The notes: a model not told the origin generated them from the letters alone. A stretch of 64,000 bases of DNA from Clostridium sp. JN-9 (GCF_004103695.1 NZ_CP035280.1:930001-994000); one strand, 5' to 3'; shown: positions 35,246 to 45,035, numbered from the stretch's first letter. Translations and numbers: made by a program.

Positions 35246-36688
35246 ATGAAAGAAATTTTCATTGAAAGAACTTCAGAAATATTAAGAATTGCAGTTAAAG
35301 AAAATAATGTATTAATGGAATGTCTTATGGAAGAAGTAAATGATAAACCTTTTCCAGGACAAATTTATAAGGGAATAGTAAAAAATATAGTTCCTGCAAT
35401 AAAATGTGCTTTTATTGACATTGGATATAAGAAAAATGCTTATATGTATATGGATACGAAAATGAAAAACCAAGCATTAAAAAAGGGTCAGGAAGTGCTT
35501 GTACAGGTTATCAAAGAAGATATGGAGAATAAAGGGCCCAAGGTAACTAACTGGGTAACACTTCCCGGAAGAAATATAGTACTTGATTTATTGAATAAAG
35601 GATTAAGCTTTTCCAGAAAAATATCAAATGAAGAGTTTAAAAGATATATAAGAGCAAATCTTATAATAGACCCTGAAATAGCTGTTAAAATAAGGACTTC
35701 TGCAGAAAATACAGATATTAGTCTCATTAAAAGGGAATATAATGAATTGTATAAGCAATACATTAATATTAATAAAAAATTTATGTATTCATCTAATGTA
35801 GGTGTGGTTTTTAACGATGGAGGCATTATTGGCAGGATCCTCAGGGATAAAGCTGATGAAAGCACCAGTAAAATCTACATAAACAGTTTGGATGATTATG
35901 AAAGTGTAAAAAGTTTTGTTAATAATGTTACAGGATTGAACATTGAGGTCATACACTATGATGGGGAGAGAACTCTATTCCATAATTTTGGTATAGAAAA
36001 GGAAATATTAAATTTACGAAATGACAGGGTATATTTAAATTGCGGAGGATACATTGTAATAAATAAAACTGAGGCATTGTATGCAATTGATGTTAACTCA
36101 GGGAAAAATATTAAAGGAAGCAATATACAAAAGACAGCATTGGTAACAAATCTGCAGGCGGCTAAAGAAATTGCAAGACAGGTGAGACTTAGAAATTTAA
36201 GCGGTATTATAATTGTAGATTTTATTGATATGACAATGGAAGAACACAAGGCACAAGTTATGAACGAATTAAAAAACGGGTTTAGCAGTGATAAAAATAA
36301 GACAAGAATATATAATTTTACTGAATTGAATCTGGTTCAGATTACAAGAAAAATGATTGGAAAATCAATAAGTGAATATATTGAGGAGAACTGCAGCTGC
36401 TGCAGCGGAAAAGGGAAAAAACTTAAGTTTTCATATTTATGTCTTCTGATTAAAAATGAAGTATTGAGTATAAGCAATAAATATCAAATTAAGGATATAC
36501 TTATAGAAGTAGATGAAAAATATAAAAAGGAATTACAGGATGATATACCAGAGTTTATTAAGAATATACATGCACTTGATAAAACTATATATGTTAATTT
36601 TATAAGAAGTCCTGAAAACTTTAAAGTTGAACCTTTGTTATTTGCAAAGCAGATTGAAGATGCCAGTATGTTGAAAATATACGGATAA
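35246..36688 (+). CDS. rng: Ribonuclease E/G family protein
   Basis: This 480-residue endoribonuclease should process rRNA and decay mRNA. It has an S1 RNA-binding domain near the N terminus (FPGQIYKGIVKNIVPAIKCAFIDIG), the Mg2+-binding aspartates in YAIDVNSG and IIIVDFIDM, and a zinc-link motif CSCCSGKG (CxxCxGxG with Ser in place of the usual Pro). It lacks the long degradosome tail of RNase E, so RNase G is the better name. ATG 35246 follows AAGGTGG; a GTG at 35225 overlaps that site. Confidence 0.92.
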   Translation: MKEIFIERTSEILRIAVKENNVLMECLMEEVNDKPFPGQIYKGIVKNIVPAIKCAFIDIGYKKNAYMYMDTKMKNQALKKGQEVLVQVIKEDMENKGPKVTNWVTLPGRNIVLDLLNKGLSFSRKISNEEFKRYIRANLIIDPEIAVKIRTSAENTDISLIKREYNELYKQYININKKFMYSSNVGVVFNDGGIIGRILRDKADESTSKIYINSLDDYESVKSFVNNVTGLNIEVIHYDGERTLFHNFGIEKEILNLRNDRVYLNCGGYIVINKTEALYAIDVNSGKNIKGSNIQKTALVTNLQAAKEIARQVRLRNLSGIIIVDFIDMTMEEHKAQVMNELKNGFSSDKNKTRIYNFTELNLVQITRKMIGKSISEYIEENCSCCSGKGKKLKFSYLCLLIKNEVLSISNKYQIKDILIEVDEKYKKELQDDIPEFIKNIHALDKTIYVNFIRSPENFKVEPLLFAKQIEDASMLKIYG

Positions 36689-36756
36689 ACATATGAAAAC
36701 AATAGGCAAACTTATTTGTTTATATTTCTTTACAAATAGTTTTCATTGTGTTAAAA

Positions 36757-36842
36757 TGTCATTTGTAGACCGCGCAGAAAAGGTGAATAATCATGGCTGT
36801 TTATTTAGCTGTGAACCTTAATTGGCGAGACTGGTTTGAGGA
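36757..36842 (+). ncRNA. Ribosomal protein L21 leader
   Basis: The transcribed leader just upstream of rplU contains TGTAGACCGCGCAGAAAAGGTG, CATGGCTG, AGCTGTGAACCTTAATTGGCGAGACTGG, which matches the Firmicutes L21 leader, a cis-acting autoregulatory RNA. It overlaps the end of the leader with the ribosome binding site GAGGAGGTG. Confidence 0.8.
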
Positions 36843-36851
36843 GGTGTTTTT

Positions 36852-37166
36852 ATGTACGCAGTTGTAGTTACTGGAGGAAAGCAATACAGAGTTTCAGAAG
36901 GAGACGTTATATACGTTGAAAAATTAAACGCTGAAGTTGATTCAACAGTAGAAATGGATAATGTTCTTATATTAAGCAAAGACAACGGTGAAGTTGTTGT
37001 TGGTAAGCCTGTAGTAGAAGGAGCTAAAGTTGTAGCTAAAGTTGCAGCTCAGGGAAAAGCTAAAAAAGTACTTGTTTTCAAGTATAAGAGAAAATTAGAC
37101 TACAGAAAGAAACAAGGACATAGACAGCCATACACAAAATTAGTTATCGAAAAAATTAATGCATAA
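36852..37166 (+). CDS. rplU: 50S ribosomal protein L21
   Basis: This 104-residue ribosomal protein starts [18 protein letters not shown] and ends with the basic [17 protein letters not shown] segment that binds 23S rRNA. It is first in rplU-prp-rpmA, the conserved Firmicutes operon, and follows the L21 leader RNA. Confidence 0.97.
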   Translation: MYAVVVTGGKQYRVSEGDVIYVEKLNAEVDSTVEMDNVLILSKDNGEVVVGKPVVEGAKVVAKVAAQGKAKKVLVFKYKRKLDYRKKQGHRQPYTKLVIEKINA

Positions 37167-37168
37167 TT

Positions 37169-37501
37169 ATGATTAATGTAAAAGTGCTAAAAAAAGATAA
37201 TAACATTGTATTTATTGAAACAAAAGGTCATGCTGAATATGATGAATACGGGAAGGATATTGTTTGCAGTGCTGTGTCAGCTTTATGTACAGCTACACTA
37301 AATGGTATTATAGAAGTGTTACATATAGAGCCTGGGTATTCTATTCAGGAAGATGGTTTTTTAAGTATTAATCTTGAAAAACTTACTTTAGATGAAATCA
37401 CAGCGTGCCAGGTATTAATGAAAACTTTGTTATTAGGCTTGCAGAATATTGAAATAAGTTATAGTGAATATATAAACATTAAGGTAGAGGAGGTGCAGTA
37501 G
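37169..37501 (+). CDS. prp: Ribosomal-processing cysteine protease Prp
   Basis: This 110-residue protease has the catalytic His in [23 protein letters not shown] and the catalytic Cys in [13 protein letters not shown]. Prp cuts the N-terminal extension off L27 in Firmicutes. It lies between rplU (two-base gap) and rpmA (one-base gap), whose product carries the matching extension. No clear ribosome binding site precedes the ATG, suggesting coupling to rplU. Confidence 0.93.
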   Translation: MINVKVLKKDNNIVFIETKGHAEYDEYGKDIVCSAVSALCTATLNGIIEVLHIEPGYSIQEDGFLSINLEKLTLDEITACQVLMKTLLLGLQNIEISYSEYINIKVEEVQ

Positions 37502-37502
37502 A

Positions 37503-37805
37503 ATGATACTAATAAACCTTCAGTTATTTGCTCATAAAAAAGGAGTAGGTAGCTCAAGAAACGGCAGAGACAGTGAATCAAAAAGATTAGGAGCTAAAAG
37601 CGCTGATGGACAATTTGTTTTAGCAGGTAATATACTTGTTAGACAAAGAGGAACAAAAATCCATCCAGGTGAAAATGTTGGAATAGGCTCAGACGATACT
37701 CTTTATGCAAAGATAGACGGCACAGTTAAATATGAAAGAGTAGGAAAAGATAAGAAAAAAGCTAGCGTTTATCCTTTAAATGTAGAAGAAGTTGCAGCTG
37801 AATAA
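37503..37805 (+). CDS. rpmA: 50S ribosomal protein L27 (with Prp-cleaved extension)
   Basis: This 100-residue protein begins [20 protein letters not shown]. The first nine residues fit the cleavable extension removed by Prp at the FA/HKKG region, giving the mature terminus that reaches the peptidyl-transferase centre. The rest has [15 protein letters not shown] and [15 protein letters not shown], standard for L27. AGAGGAGGTG precedes the ATG. A terminator follows. Confidence 0.97.
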   Translation: MILINLQLFAHKKGVGSSRNGRDSESKRLGAKSADGQFVLAGNILVRQRGTKIHPGENVGIGSDDTLYAKIDGTVKYERVGKDKKKASVYPLNVEEVAAE

Positions 37806-37811
37806 GTTTAG

Positions 37812-37846
37812 AGTTGGCACCCTGAAAAATGGGTGCCTTTTTAAAA
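37812..37846 (+). terminator. Terminator after rpmA
   Basis: GGCACCC pairs with GGGTGCC around TGAAAAAT, followed by T. Confidence 0.9.
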
Positions 37847-37886
37847 TAAAAAAACAAATGTAATCTATAAAAAAGAGGTGGAAAAG

Positions 37887-39161
37887 ATGTTTATTGATAC
37901 AGCTAAGATATTTGTTAAATCTGGTGACGGCGGTAATGGTGCAATATCCTTCAGAAGAGAAAAGTACATTGCTTTTGGCGGACCAGATGGCGGTGACGGA
38001 GGAAAAGGCGCTAGTGTAATACTAGCTGCAGATCCTAATATAACAACTTTACTGGATTTTACATATAAGAGAAAGTATGTTGCAGAAAAAGGTGTAGATG
38101 GTTCCGGATCTAAATGTTATGGCAGAAATGGAGAAGACTTAATAATTAAAGTACCTATGGGAACTATAATTAAAGATGCTGACAGCGGAAAAATAATGGC
38201 GGATTTATCTCATGCAGATGATAGATATATTGTAGCTAATGGCGGAAAAGGCGGAAAGGGTAATGTAAAATTTACAACACCTACAAGACAGGCACCTGAT
38301 TTTGCAGAACCAGGAATGCCTGGCGAAGAAAGATGGATCAAGCTGGAATTAAAGATACTGGCGGATGTAGGACTTTTAGGATTTCCTAATGTAGGCAAAT
38401 CTACAATACTTTCTGTTGTATCAAAAGCCAGACCTAAAATAGCAAATTATCATTTTACAACATTAAAGCCTAATCTTGGCGTTGTAGCACTGCCGGGAAT
38501 TCAAAGCTTTGTTATGGCTGATATACCAGGAATAATAGAAGGTGCATCAAAGGGAGTAGGATTAGGATTAGATTTCTTAAGACATATTGAAAGAACAAGG
38601 CTTTTGATACATGTTGTGGATATCAGCAAAAGTGAAGGCAGAGATCCTTATGAAGATTTTATAAAAATTAATGCAGAACTCAAAAACTATAGTGTAAAGC
38701 TGTGGGATAGACCTCAGATAATTGCTGCTAATAAGTGTGATATGTTATATGATGATAGTGTATTTGAGGAATTTAAGGCTAAGGTTGGAAAACTGGGCTT
38801 TAAAAAAGTATTTAAAATATCTGCAGCAACTAACCAGGGCCTGGAAGAATTAATAAAAGAAGCAGCAAGAATATTATCTACAATTCCTGTAACAGACTTA
38901 GAAATAAGTGAAGAAGATAAATTTGTTGAGGAAGATAAGAGATTTACCTATGAAATAAGAAAAGAGGGAAATGTTTTTGTTATTGAGGGAAGCTTTGTAG
39001 ACAGATTATTAGCCAGCGTAAATGTAAATGATCCTGATGAATTAAGATATTTCCACAAAGTACTTACTAATAAAGGAATAATGGCTGAACTTAGAGAAAT
39101 GGGTATAAAAGACGGCGACTATGTAAGACTGAATAATTTCGAATTTGAATATTTACTTTAA
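37887..39161 (+). CDS. obgE: GTPase ObgE/CgtA
   Basis: This 424-residue GTPase acts in late 50S assembly and stress and sporulation signalling. Residues 1-158 are the glycine-rich Obg fold ([32 protein letters not shown]), followed by the G domain ([24 protein letters not shown]) and a C-terminal OCT domain ([14 protein letters not shown]). ATG 37887 follows AAGAGGTGG; a GTG at 37878 overlaps that site. Confidence 0.96.
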   Translation: MFIDTAKIFVKSGDGGNGAISFRREKYIAFGGPDGGDGGKGASVILAADPNITTLLDFTYKRKYVAEKGVDGSGSKCYGRNGEDLIIKVPMGTIIKDADSGKIMADLSHADDRYIVANGGKGGKGNVKFTTPTRQAPDFAEPGMPGEERWIKLELKILADVGLLGFPNVGKSTILSVVSKARPKIANYHFTTLKPNLGVVALPGIQSFVMADIPGIIEGASKGVGLGLDFLRHIERTRLLIHVVDISKSEGRDPYEDFIKINAELKNYSVKLWDRPQIIAANKCDMLYDDSVFEEFKAKVGKLGFKKVFKISAATNQGLEELIKEAARILSTIPVTDLEISEEDKFVEEDKRFTYEIRKEGNVFVIEGSFVDRLLASVNVNDPDELRYFHKVLTNKGIMAELREMGIKDGDYVRLNNFEFEYLL

Positions 39162-39179
39162 AATGCAAGGAGAGATATA

Positions 39180-39470
39180 ATGATTACAAGTAAACAAAGA
39201 AGCTATTTAAGATCCATGGCCAATAATATGGAGTCAATATTTAACATTGGTAAAGCAGGTATAGAAAAAAACTTTTTAAAGCAGATTGATGAAGCATTAG
39301 AATCAAGAGAGCTAATCAAAATATCTATTTTAAATAATTGTGACTATGATGCAAGAGAGGCATCTGATGCTATATGTGAAGAATTACATTGTGAAGGCAT
39401 TCAGACTATTGGAAATAAGGTAGTCCTATATAGGAAATCTACCAAAAAGCCAAAAATAGAATTACCATAA
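39180..39470 (+). CDS. yhbY: YhbY family RNA-binding protein (CRM domain)
   Basis: This 96-residue protein is a single CRM domain: LTSKQRSYLRSMANNME-like start, then IFNIGKAGIEKNFLKQIDEALESRELIKI with a GxxG-like loop and GNKVVLYRKS at the end. CRM proteins bind pre-50S particles. AAGGAGAG precedes the ATG. It stands between obgE and nadD, the usual order. Confidence 0.93.
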   Translation: MITSKQRSYLRSMANNMESIFNIGKAGIEKNFLKQIDEALESRELIKISILNNCDYDAREASDAICEELHCEGIQTIGNKVVLYRKSTKKPKIELP

Positions 39471-39473
39471 CAT

Positions 39474-40079
39474 ATGATTAAAAAGGCTATTTTTGGTGGA
39501 ACTTTTGATCCAATTCACAATGGGCATCTTCATGTTGCTTTTAAGGCTTTATACAATTTAAACCTGGAAGAGATAATTTTTATGCCAAGCGGGAATCCTC
39601 CTCACAAAATTGGCAGGAAAATAACAGACAGTTCCATTAGATATGAATTAATTAAAATGGCAATAAGAGAGGAAAAAAGATTTGCAATTAGTGATTACGA
39701 AATAAATAATAAACAATTAAGCTATACATATAAGACTTTGGCATATTATAAAGAAAAAGAGCCCAATACTGAATGGTACTTTTTAACCGGGTCTGACTGC
39801 TTAATGGAATTAGATACATGGAAAAGTGTAGATAAGATATTTTCTCTTTGCAAATTTGTTGTTTTTAATAGGCCGGGGTATAAAATACAAGATTTCCTGG
39901 CTCAGAAGCACAGAGTTGAAAAACAGTATAATTCTAAAGTCTTATACCTGGATATGCCTGTACTGGATATCTCTTCTACAAGTATAAAAGAAGCAATAAG
40001 AAATCATGAAAATATAAGCTATCTTATGCCGGCGGGTGTGTATAACACCATATTACAATTGGGATTGTATAATGATTAA
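39474..40079 (+). CDS. nadD: Nicotinate-nucleotide adenylyltransferase
   Basis: This 201-residue enzyme joins nicotinate mononucleotide and ATP to deamido-NAD. The nucleotidyltransferase motifs are GGTFDPIHNGHLHVA near the start (with the HxGH equivalent) and DISSTSIKEAIR near the end. It starts three bases after the yhbY stop with no visible ribosome binding site, so translation probably depends on coupling. Confidence 0.95.
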   Translation: MIKKAIFGGTFDPIHNGHLHVAFKALYNLNLEEIIFMPSGNPPHKIGRKITDSSIRYELIKMAIREEKRFAISDYEINNKQLSYTYKTLAYYKEKEPNTEWYFLTGSDCLMELDTWKSVDKIFSLCKFVVFNRPGYKIQDFLAQKHRVEKQYNSKVLYLDMPVLDISSTSIKEAIRNHENISYLMPAGVYNTILQLGLYND

Positions 40080-40107
40080 TAGCAAAGAGAAATATAATCT
40101 TTGCTAT
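40080..40107. other. Perfect hairpin between nadD and yqeK
   Basis: TAGCAAAGA (from 40079/40080) and TCTTTGCTA form a 9-bp stem around an A/T loop. No T run follows, so it may act as a weak terminator or mRNA stabiliser. Confidence 0.5.
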
Positions 40108-40187
40108 TAATTATATGCATTCGTGGATAATTATAGAAAAGTAGTGTAAAATAACATATATATTATTTTGGGATTGAGGGTAAAAAT

Positions 40188-40757
40188 ATGTGGAATGAAG
40201 ACGAAATAATTAAATATTTAGAAAAAAATTTAAATAATCATAGATATATACACAGTCTGAATGTAAGTAAAACAGCCATGAAGTTAGCAGAACTTAATGG
40301 TGCTGATGTTAATAAAGCTAAAATTGCGGGTTTAATTCATGACTGTGCAAAAAAACTATCTGACCAAGAATTATTAGATATATTTAAGAGCAGTAATATA
40401 AAAGTAGATGCAGTTTCCATGAATAGTCCTCAGCTGCTTCACGGCTGGGCTGCTGCTATAATTGCAAAAGGGACTATGGGTATTGATGATTATGAAATTC
40501 TCAGTGCAGTTAAATACCATACTACTGGTAAAAAAGATATGAGTCTCCTTGAAAAAATTATATACATTGCTGATTATATAGAACCAGGCAGAGATTTTCC
40601 AGGAGTTGATGAACTTAGAAAAATTACTTTTGAAAATTTAGATGAAGGACTCCTTATGGCTTTTAACTCAACTATAAAATATGTCATTGAAAAAAATCAG
40701 CTTATTCATTTAGATACAATAGAGGGAAGAAACTTTTTATTAATAAATAAAAAATAG
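40188..40757 (+). CDS. yqeK: HD domain protein YqeK (Ap4A hydrolase)
   Basis: This 189-residue HD-domain phosphohydrolase has NHRYIHSLNVSKTAMKLAELNG, the metal-binding AGLIHDCAKKLS and KYHTTGKKDM, IIYIADYIEPGR. YqeK proteins split diadenosine tetraphosphate symmetrically into two ADP. GAGGG precedes the ATG. It lies between nadD and an LCP gene, as is common in Firmicutes. Confidence 0.92.
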   Translation: MWNEDEIIKYLEKNLNNHRYIHSLNVSKTAMKLAELNGADVNKAKIAGLIHDCAKKLSDQELLDIFKSSNIKVDAVSMNSPQLLHGWAAAIIAKGTMGIDDYEILSAVKYHTTGKKDMSLLEKIIYIADYIEPGRDFPGVDELRKITFENLDEGLLMAFNSTIKYVIEKNQLIHLDTIEGRNFLLINKK

Positions 40758-40765
40758 GTGATATA

Positions 40766-41995
40766 ATGGCAAAAAGAAAAAAGTCTATCAAGTTGAATAT
40801 AATAATTTCTCTATTAATTGTTTTACTTATATGTTTTGGAGGTTTCTTTTATTATTATCTTTTAGGAATCAGTAAAAACAGCAGCAGTGCTAAAACCAGC
40901 CCTGTAGAAAAAGGAGCTCCTGTGAATATTTTAGTTTCAGGAGTGGATATAGGAGATCCATCCTTAAAAGGCAGTAATATACCTAAAAGAACTGATACCA
41001 TAATTTTGATGAACTATAATCCTGAAAGCAAGGAGATAAATATGGTATCTATACCAAGGGATACACTTATAAGGATAAATGGCAAAAATGAAAAAATAAA
41101 TGCTGCTAATGCTATAGGTGGTCAGGATATGCTGATACAGGCAGTTGAACAGCTTTTTAATATTGATATTAATTACTATGGTAAGGTTGATTATACGGGG
41201 TTTGATAAAATAATAGACACAATTGGCGGAATAGACGTAGTTATTAAGCAGAACATGAATTATGATGATGAATCCCAAAATCTGCACATACATTTTAATA
41301 AGGGTGAGAAAGTACACCTGGATGGTAAAAAAGCAGAGGAATTTTTCAGGTGGAGAAAAAATAATGATGGTACAGGACTTGCTGAGGGAGATTTAGGAAG
41401 AATTGAAAATCAGCATGAATTTATAGGAAAAGTGGTAGATAAATTTAAAAGTCCTTTAATTATTGCTAAAATGCCATCTATTTTATCTACAGTATCTAAA
41501 TACAGTGAAGCAAATATGCAGCCGGAAGAAATGCTTAAGTATGCATATATAATATCAAAAACCGATAAATCAAAAATTGCAATTTCAACCATAAAAGGAG
41601 ATCCTGTGTATATAAATGGCGCGTCATACTTTGCATATAATGAAAAGAGTAATGCTGAACTACTAGGCATAATACATGGCAACTATTCAAATTCAGTAAA
41701 TTCATCTTCTGGTGCAAATGAATATAGAAAAGGACTTAAAATTGAAGTCTTAAATGGAACAAATAAAAATGGTTTAGCAAAGGAATATGCAGATAAATTA
41801 AAACAAAAGGGATATACAAACATAGTTACAGGTAATGGAACAAAAGCTAAAAAGTCTAAAGCTGTTTTATATGGCATTGACAAAAGTTATGAAGATACTG
41901 TAAAGGAAGATATGGGACTAAGTAATGTGGAAAATAATCAGCAGAAAAATAAAAGTTTTGATATAATAGTAACGATTGGAGAGGATTATAAATAG
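40766..41995 (+). CDS. LCP family glycopolymer transferase with LytR_C domain
   Basis: This 409-residue protein has a basic N-terminal tail and membrane anchor (11-33), the extracytoplasmic LCP domain (VNILVSGVDIGD; KRTDTIILMNYNPESKEINMVSIPRDTLI; INAANAIGGQDMLI; FRWRKNNDGTGLAEGDLGRIENQH) and a C-terminal LytR_C module (LKIEVLNGTNKNGLAKEYADKL). LCP enzymes attach teichoic-acid-like polymers to peptidoglycan. AGGTGAT precedes the ATG and overlaps the yqeK stop. rsfS, which usually follows, is not present here. Confidence 0.92.
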   Translation: MAKRKKSIKLNIIISLLIVLLICFGGFFYYYLLGISKNSSSAKTSPVEKGAPVNILVSGVDIGDPSLKGSNIPKRTDTIILMNYNPESKEINMVSIPRDTLIRINGKNEKINAANAIGGQDMLIQAVEQLFNIDINYYGKVDYTGFDKIIDTIGGIDVVIKQNMNYDDESQNLHIHFNKGEKVHLDGKKAEEFFRWRKNNDGTGLAEGDLGRIENQHEFIGKVVDKFKSPLIIAKMPSILSTVSKYSEANMQPEEMLKYAYIISKTDKSKIAISTIKGDPVYINGASYFAYNEKSNAELLGIIHGNYSNSVNSSSGANEYRKGLKIEVLNGTNKNGLAKEYADKLKQKGYTNIVTGNGTKAKKSKAVLYGIDKSYEDTVKEDMGLSNVENNQQKNKSFDIIVTIGEDYK

Positions 41996-42066
41996 TAGAT
42001 TAGTTATATACCTGGTGAACAGTTTTTACTGCTCACTATATTTTTATTATGATAGGGGATTTTTTA

Positions 42067-42990
42067 ATGAAGGAAAATAAATTAAACTTTATTGTAGATA
42101 AACAGATAAAGGATATGAAAATAAAAGAGTATTTAAAGTTTAATAGGAAACTTTCGGGAAGAATGATAAGGCTGGCTGCAAGGGAGGGAAGAATATCAGT
42201 TAACAATAAAAAAGTTAATCTAAGTTATGTGTTAAATTCTGGAGATTCAATTGAAATATTAATAAGCAGGGATGAAAGCCAGAATATTGAACCTGAAGAT
42301 ATTGATTTAGATGTGGTTTATGAAGATGAAGACATAATAGTATTAAATAAACAGCCTGGAATAGTAGTTCATCCAACTAAAAGTCATCCAACAGGAACCA
42401 TATCAAATGGATTAGCAAACTATTATAAGGAAAAGGGAGAAAATTGTATAGTCAGATTAGTAAGCAGACTGGATAGGGACACATCAGGATTACTGCTTCT
42501 GGCTAAAAATCAATTTGCACATATGTCACTAGCCAGAGATATGAATTTAGACAGCTTTCAAAAGGAATACACAGCTGTGGTTCATGGAAATTTATTAAAA
42601 AGGGCTGGCACTGTTAATGAGCCAATATACAGGCCTTTGCATGACAGTATAAAGAGAATTGTAGATGAAAGAGGACAAGAAAGCATAACTCATTATGAAG
42701 TATTAAACAGTTATAAAAATGGTGATGTTGTACGATTAAAACTTGAAACTGGCAGAACTCATCAGATAAGAGTACATTTAACATACTTAGGTCATCCCAT
42801 ATTTGGAGATTCACTGTATTGTAATTATAATGATGATAATTATATATTAAGGCAGGCTCTGCATGCAAATAAACTCACTTTCCCACATCCAAGAACAGGG
42901 AAATTAATGAAAATTGAGGTAGATTTGCCCCAGGATATGAAAAACTTAATTGAATTATTAAAAGAAGATAAATCAATAAATACAAAATAG
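42067..42990 (+). CDS. rluD: RluD-type pseudouridine synthase
   Basis: This 307-residue enzyme should make pseudouridine in 23S rRNA. It has an N-terminal S4-like RNA-binding part (GRMIRLAAREGRISVNNKKVN) and the RluA/D catalytic core with LVSRLDRDTSGLLLLAKN, where the Asp of RLDRDTSG is catalytic, plus LETGRTHQIRVHL. ATG 42067 follows AGGGG; ATG 42049 has no site. RluD, RluC and similar members are hard to tell apart from sequence, so the symbol is provisional. Confidence 0.85.
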   Translation: MKENKLNFIVDKQIKDMKIKEYLKFNRKLSGRMIRLAAREGRISVNNKKVNLSYVLNSGDSIEILISRDESQNIEPEDIDLDVVYEDEDIIVLNKQPGIVVHPTKSHPTGTISNGLANYYKEKGENCIVRLVSRLDRDTSGLLLLAKNQFAHMSLARDMNLDSFQKEYTAVVHGNLLKRAGTVNEPIYRPLHDSIKRIVDERGQESITHYEVLNSYKNGDVVRLKLETGRTHQIRVHLTYLGHPIFGDSLYCNYNDDNYILRQALHANKLTFPHPRTGKLMKIEVDLPQDMKNLIELLKEDKSINTK

Positions 42991-43043
42991 CTTATACAGT
43001 ATGAGAAATGCTGCATATACACTTTGTATACTGCATAAGCTTA
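42986..43043. terminator. Bidirectional terminator between rluD and the carboxypeptidase gene
   Basis: AGCTTATACAGTAT pairs with ATACTGCATAAGCT with one mismatch around a loop of about 25 bases, at the meeting point of two converging genes. Confidence 0.7.
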
Positions 43044-44264
43044 TTTATATTGCTTTTCCCTTCTGTATTTTATATAGGCAAAACTTACAATGCCTGCAAC
43101 TAAAAGTAAAGAAGCAGCTATATAAAAATTATTATTATTTTTATTTGAAACCACATTTTCAATAGATGTGGTTAAATTGTGGTCAATAGAACTGGTTAAA
43201 GGATAACTTTGAGAGTTTTTGGAAGAACCTACGATTATCTTGCCAACAATATCTCCCTTGTGGACTTTCTTTAAAGCTAAATCACTTTCAGTACTTATAT
43301 CAATACTTGGTTTTACTGTGCTGTCCTTTTCATTTATATAATATATATCATCATTAGCAAGCAGAGGAATATCTATGCCGCTCTTTTTATAATCTGAAAT
43401 TATATCACCTTTATTGTAAAGCTTTACTAAATCAAAATTATTAAAACCATAATTTAATAATGCAGGTGCATCAGCAAAAAATGTTTTATTTTTGTCATGT
43501 ACTAAAGCAACAATTAATCTGTGGCCATTTCTTGTAGCACTGGCAACATAAGAATGATCAGACTGAGTAGTATATCCTGTTTTACCGCCTTCACATCCTT
43601 CATAATAATATTTTGATCCCTTTTGAATTAATTTATTTTCATTCCATAAGGGCCTTTCTAAAGCACTTTTATTTGTTGGAGCAATTTTATAGCTTTGTGT
43701 GGTTGCTATCTTTTCATATTCACTATTTATAACAAGCCGTCTCATAATAAGAGCTAAATCTTTAGCAGAAGTTTTATGCTTTGGATCAAATAAACCACTG
43801 GGATTAACAAAGTTGGTATCTTCACATCCAAGTTCTAGTGCCCTTGCATTCATCTTCTCTGCAAATTTATCAAGGGAACCGCTTATATACTCAGCAAGTG
43901 CTTCAGCACAATCATTTGCTGAAACTAAAATAAGACCATATAATAAATCTCTAACTTTTATTTTTTCGCCTTCAAACAGGTATATTTTACTGCCCTCAGC
44001 AAGTGGAGGATTTTTACCTACAGTAACTACATCATCTAAATTACAATTTTCTAAAGTTAATAAGGCTGTCATAATCTTTGTAGTAGAAGCAGGTGGATAT
44101 GCTGTATCCATATTCTTTCCATAAAGAACCTGACCAGTAGTAGCGTCCATTAATACTGCACTATCAGCTGATACTGCTGGAGGATTATCCTTTGCATATA
44201 CCAAGCCATTAAAGCTTGAAAAAATTAATAAACAAATTGATAGTACAACTACGAATTTTCTCAT
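43041..44264 (-). CDS. D-alanyl-D-alanine carboxypeptidase (DacF/PBP5 type)
   Basis: This 407-residue S11 peptidase trims the terminal D-Ala of wall peptides outside the cell. It has a signal peptide (1-24), SxxK in PPASTTKIMTA, SxN in LVSANDCAEAL and KTG in CEGGKTGYTTQS. The C-terminal domain ends in a membrane helix and a basic tail (YIAASLLLVAGIVSFAYIKYRREKQYK-like), unlike the amphipathic anchor of classic PBP5. Sporulation-type (DacF/DacB) and vegetative members are not separable here. AGGAGG precedes the ATG. Confidence 0.92.
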   Translation of the reverse strand: MRKFVVVLSICLLIFSSFNGLVYAKDNPPAVSADSAVLMDATTGQVLYGKNMDTAYPPASTTKIMTALLTLENCNLDDVVTVGKNPPLAEGSKIYLFEGEKIKVRDLLYGLILVSANDCAEALAEYISGSLDKFAEKMNARALELGCEDTNFVNPSGLFDPKHKTSAKDLALIMRRLVINSEYEKIATTQSYKIAPTNKSALERPLWNENKLIQKGSKYYYEGCEGGKTGYTTQSDHSYVASATRNGHRLIVALVHDKNKTFFADAPALLNYGFNNFDLVKLYNKGDIISDYKKSGIDIPLLANDDIYYINEKDSTVKPSIDISTESDLALKKVHKGDIVGKIIVGSSKNSQSYPLTSSIDHNLTTSIENVVSNKNNNNFYIAASLLLVAGIVSFAYIKYRREKQYK

Positions 44265-44389
44265 TATTACCTCCTATTATTCCGCTAAATTTAATTATAT
44301 CAAAAAAAATATATATTAGCGACATTATTTTATAAAAATATGTCAATAATTTATAAATAAGTATTCATTTATGTTATTTGGAGGGCTTA

Positions 44390-44977
44390 ATGAAAGGAAA
44401 TAAAAAGATAATTGGTTCCGCTGCATTAATAATCATAATTTTAATATTCTTCACGGCTGGGTATTTTATAAATAAAACGCCAAAAAATTATAATGATAAA
44501 GATATATTTGTGGAGGAAGATAAAGGAGAAAAGACTGGAGATAAATATATAACGGTTTATATAAATGGAGAAGTAAAAAACCCGGGGGTTTATAATCTGA
44601 AATCAGACAGCAGAGTTAATGACTTAATAAAAGCAAGCGGGGGTTTAGGTGACAAGGCTGATAAATCAAGATTAAATTTAGCCAGGAAACTTAAGGATGA
44701 AGATTACATTTTTGTTGATTCAATAATGGAAAATGGAGCTGTAAATGGCACATCAGGCGGTGTGAATAATGCGAAGCCAGGTGGAAAAGTAAATATAAAT
44801 AAAGCTTCAAAGGATGAATTAAAAACAATACCAGGTATTGGAGATGTTACTGCACAGAAAATAATAGATTATAGAGAATCAAATAATGGCTTTTCACGGA
44901 TTGAAGACATTAAAAAGATTGACAGAATAGGTGAAAAAACATTTGAAAAAATAAAGGATAAAATAGACGTAAACTAA
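44390..44977 (+). CDS. comEA: ComEA family DNA-binding protein
   Basis: This 195-residue protein has a membrane anchor (8-26), a SLBB domain (YITVYINGEVKNPGVYNLKSDSRVNDLI) and two C-terminal helix-hairpin-helix motifs (VNINKASKDELKTIPGIGDVTAQKIIDYRE; IEDIKKIDRIGEKTFEKI). ComEA binds double-stranded DNA outside the membrane during natural transformation. ATG 44390 follows GGAGGG; a TTG at 44378 overlaps that site. comEC is not in the window. Confidence 0.9.
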   Translation: MKGNKKIIGSAALIIIILIFFTAGYFINKTPKNYNDKDIFVEEDKGEKTGDKYITVYINGEVKNPGVYNLKSDSRVNDLIKASGGLGDKADKSRLNLARKLKDEDYIFVDSIMENGAVNGTSGGVNNAKPGGKVNINKASKDELKTIPGIGDVTAQKIIDYRESNNGFSRIEDIKKIDRIGEKTFEKIKDKIDVN

Positions 44978-45035
44978 TAAATTAGTATATAATGTCTTTG
45001 TAATGTTTATACCATAAGAAAAAGGAGGGTTCGCC

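Noticed and set aside
42005-42050. Terminator after the LCP gene (GTGAACAG/CTGCTCAC)
   Set aside because: The stem has a mismatch and the T-rich stretch is not adjacent; too weak to annotate.
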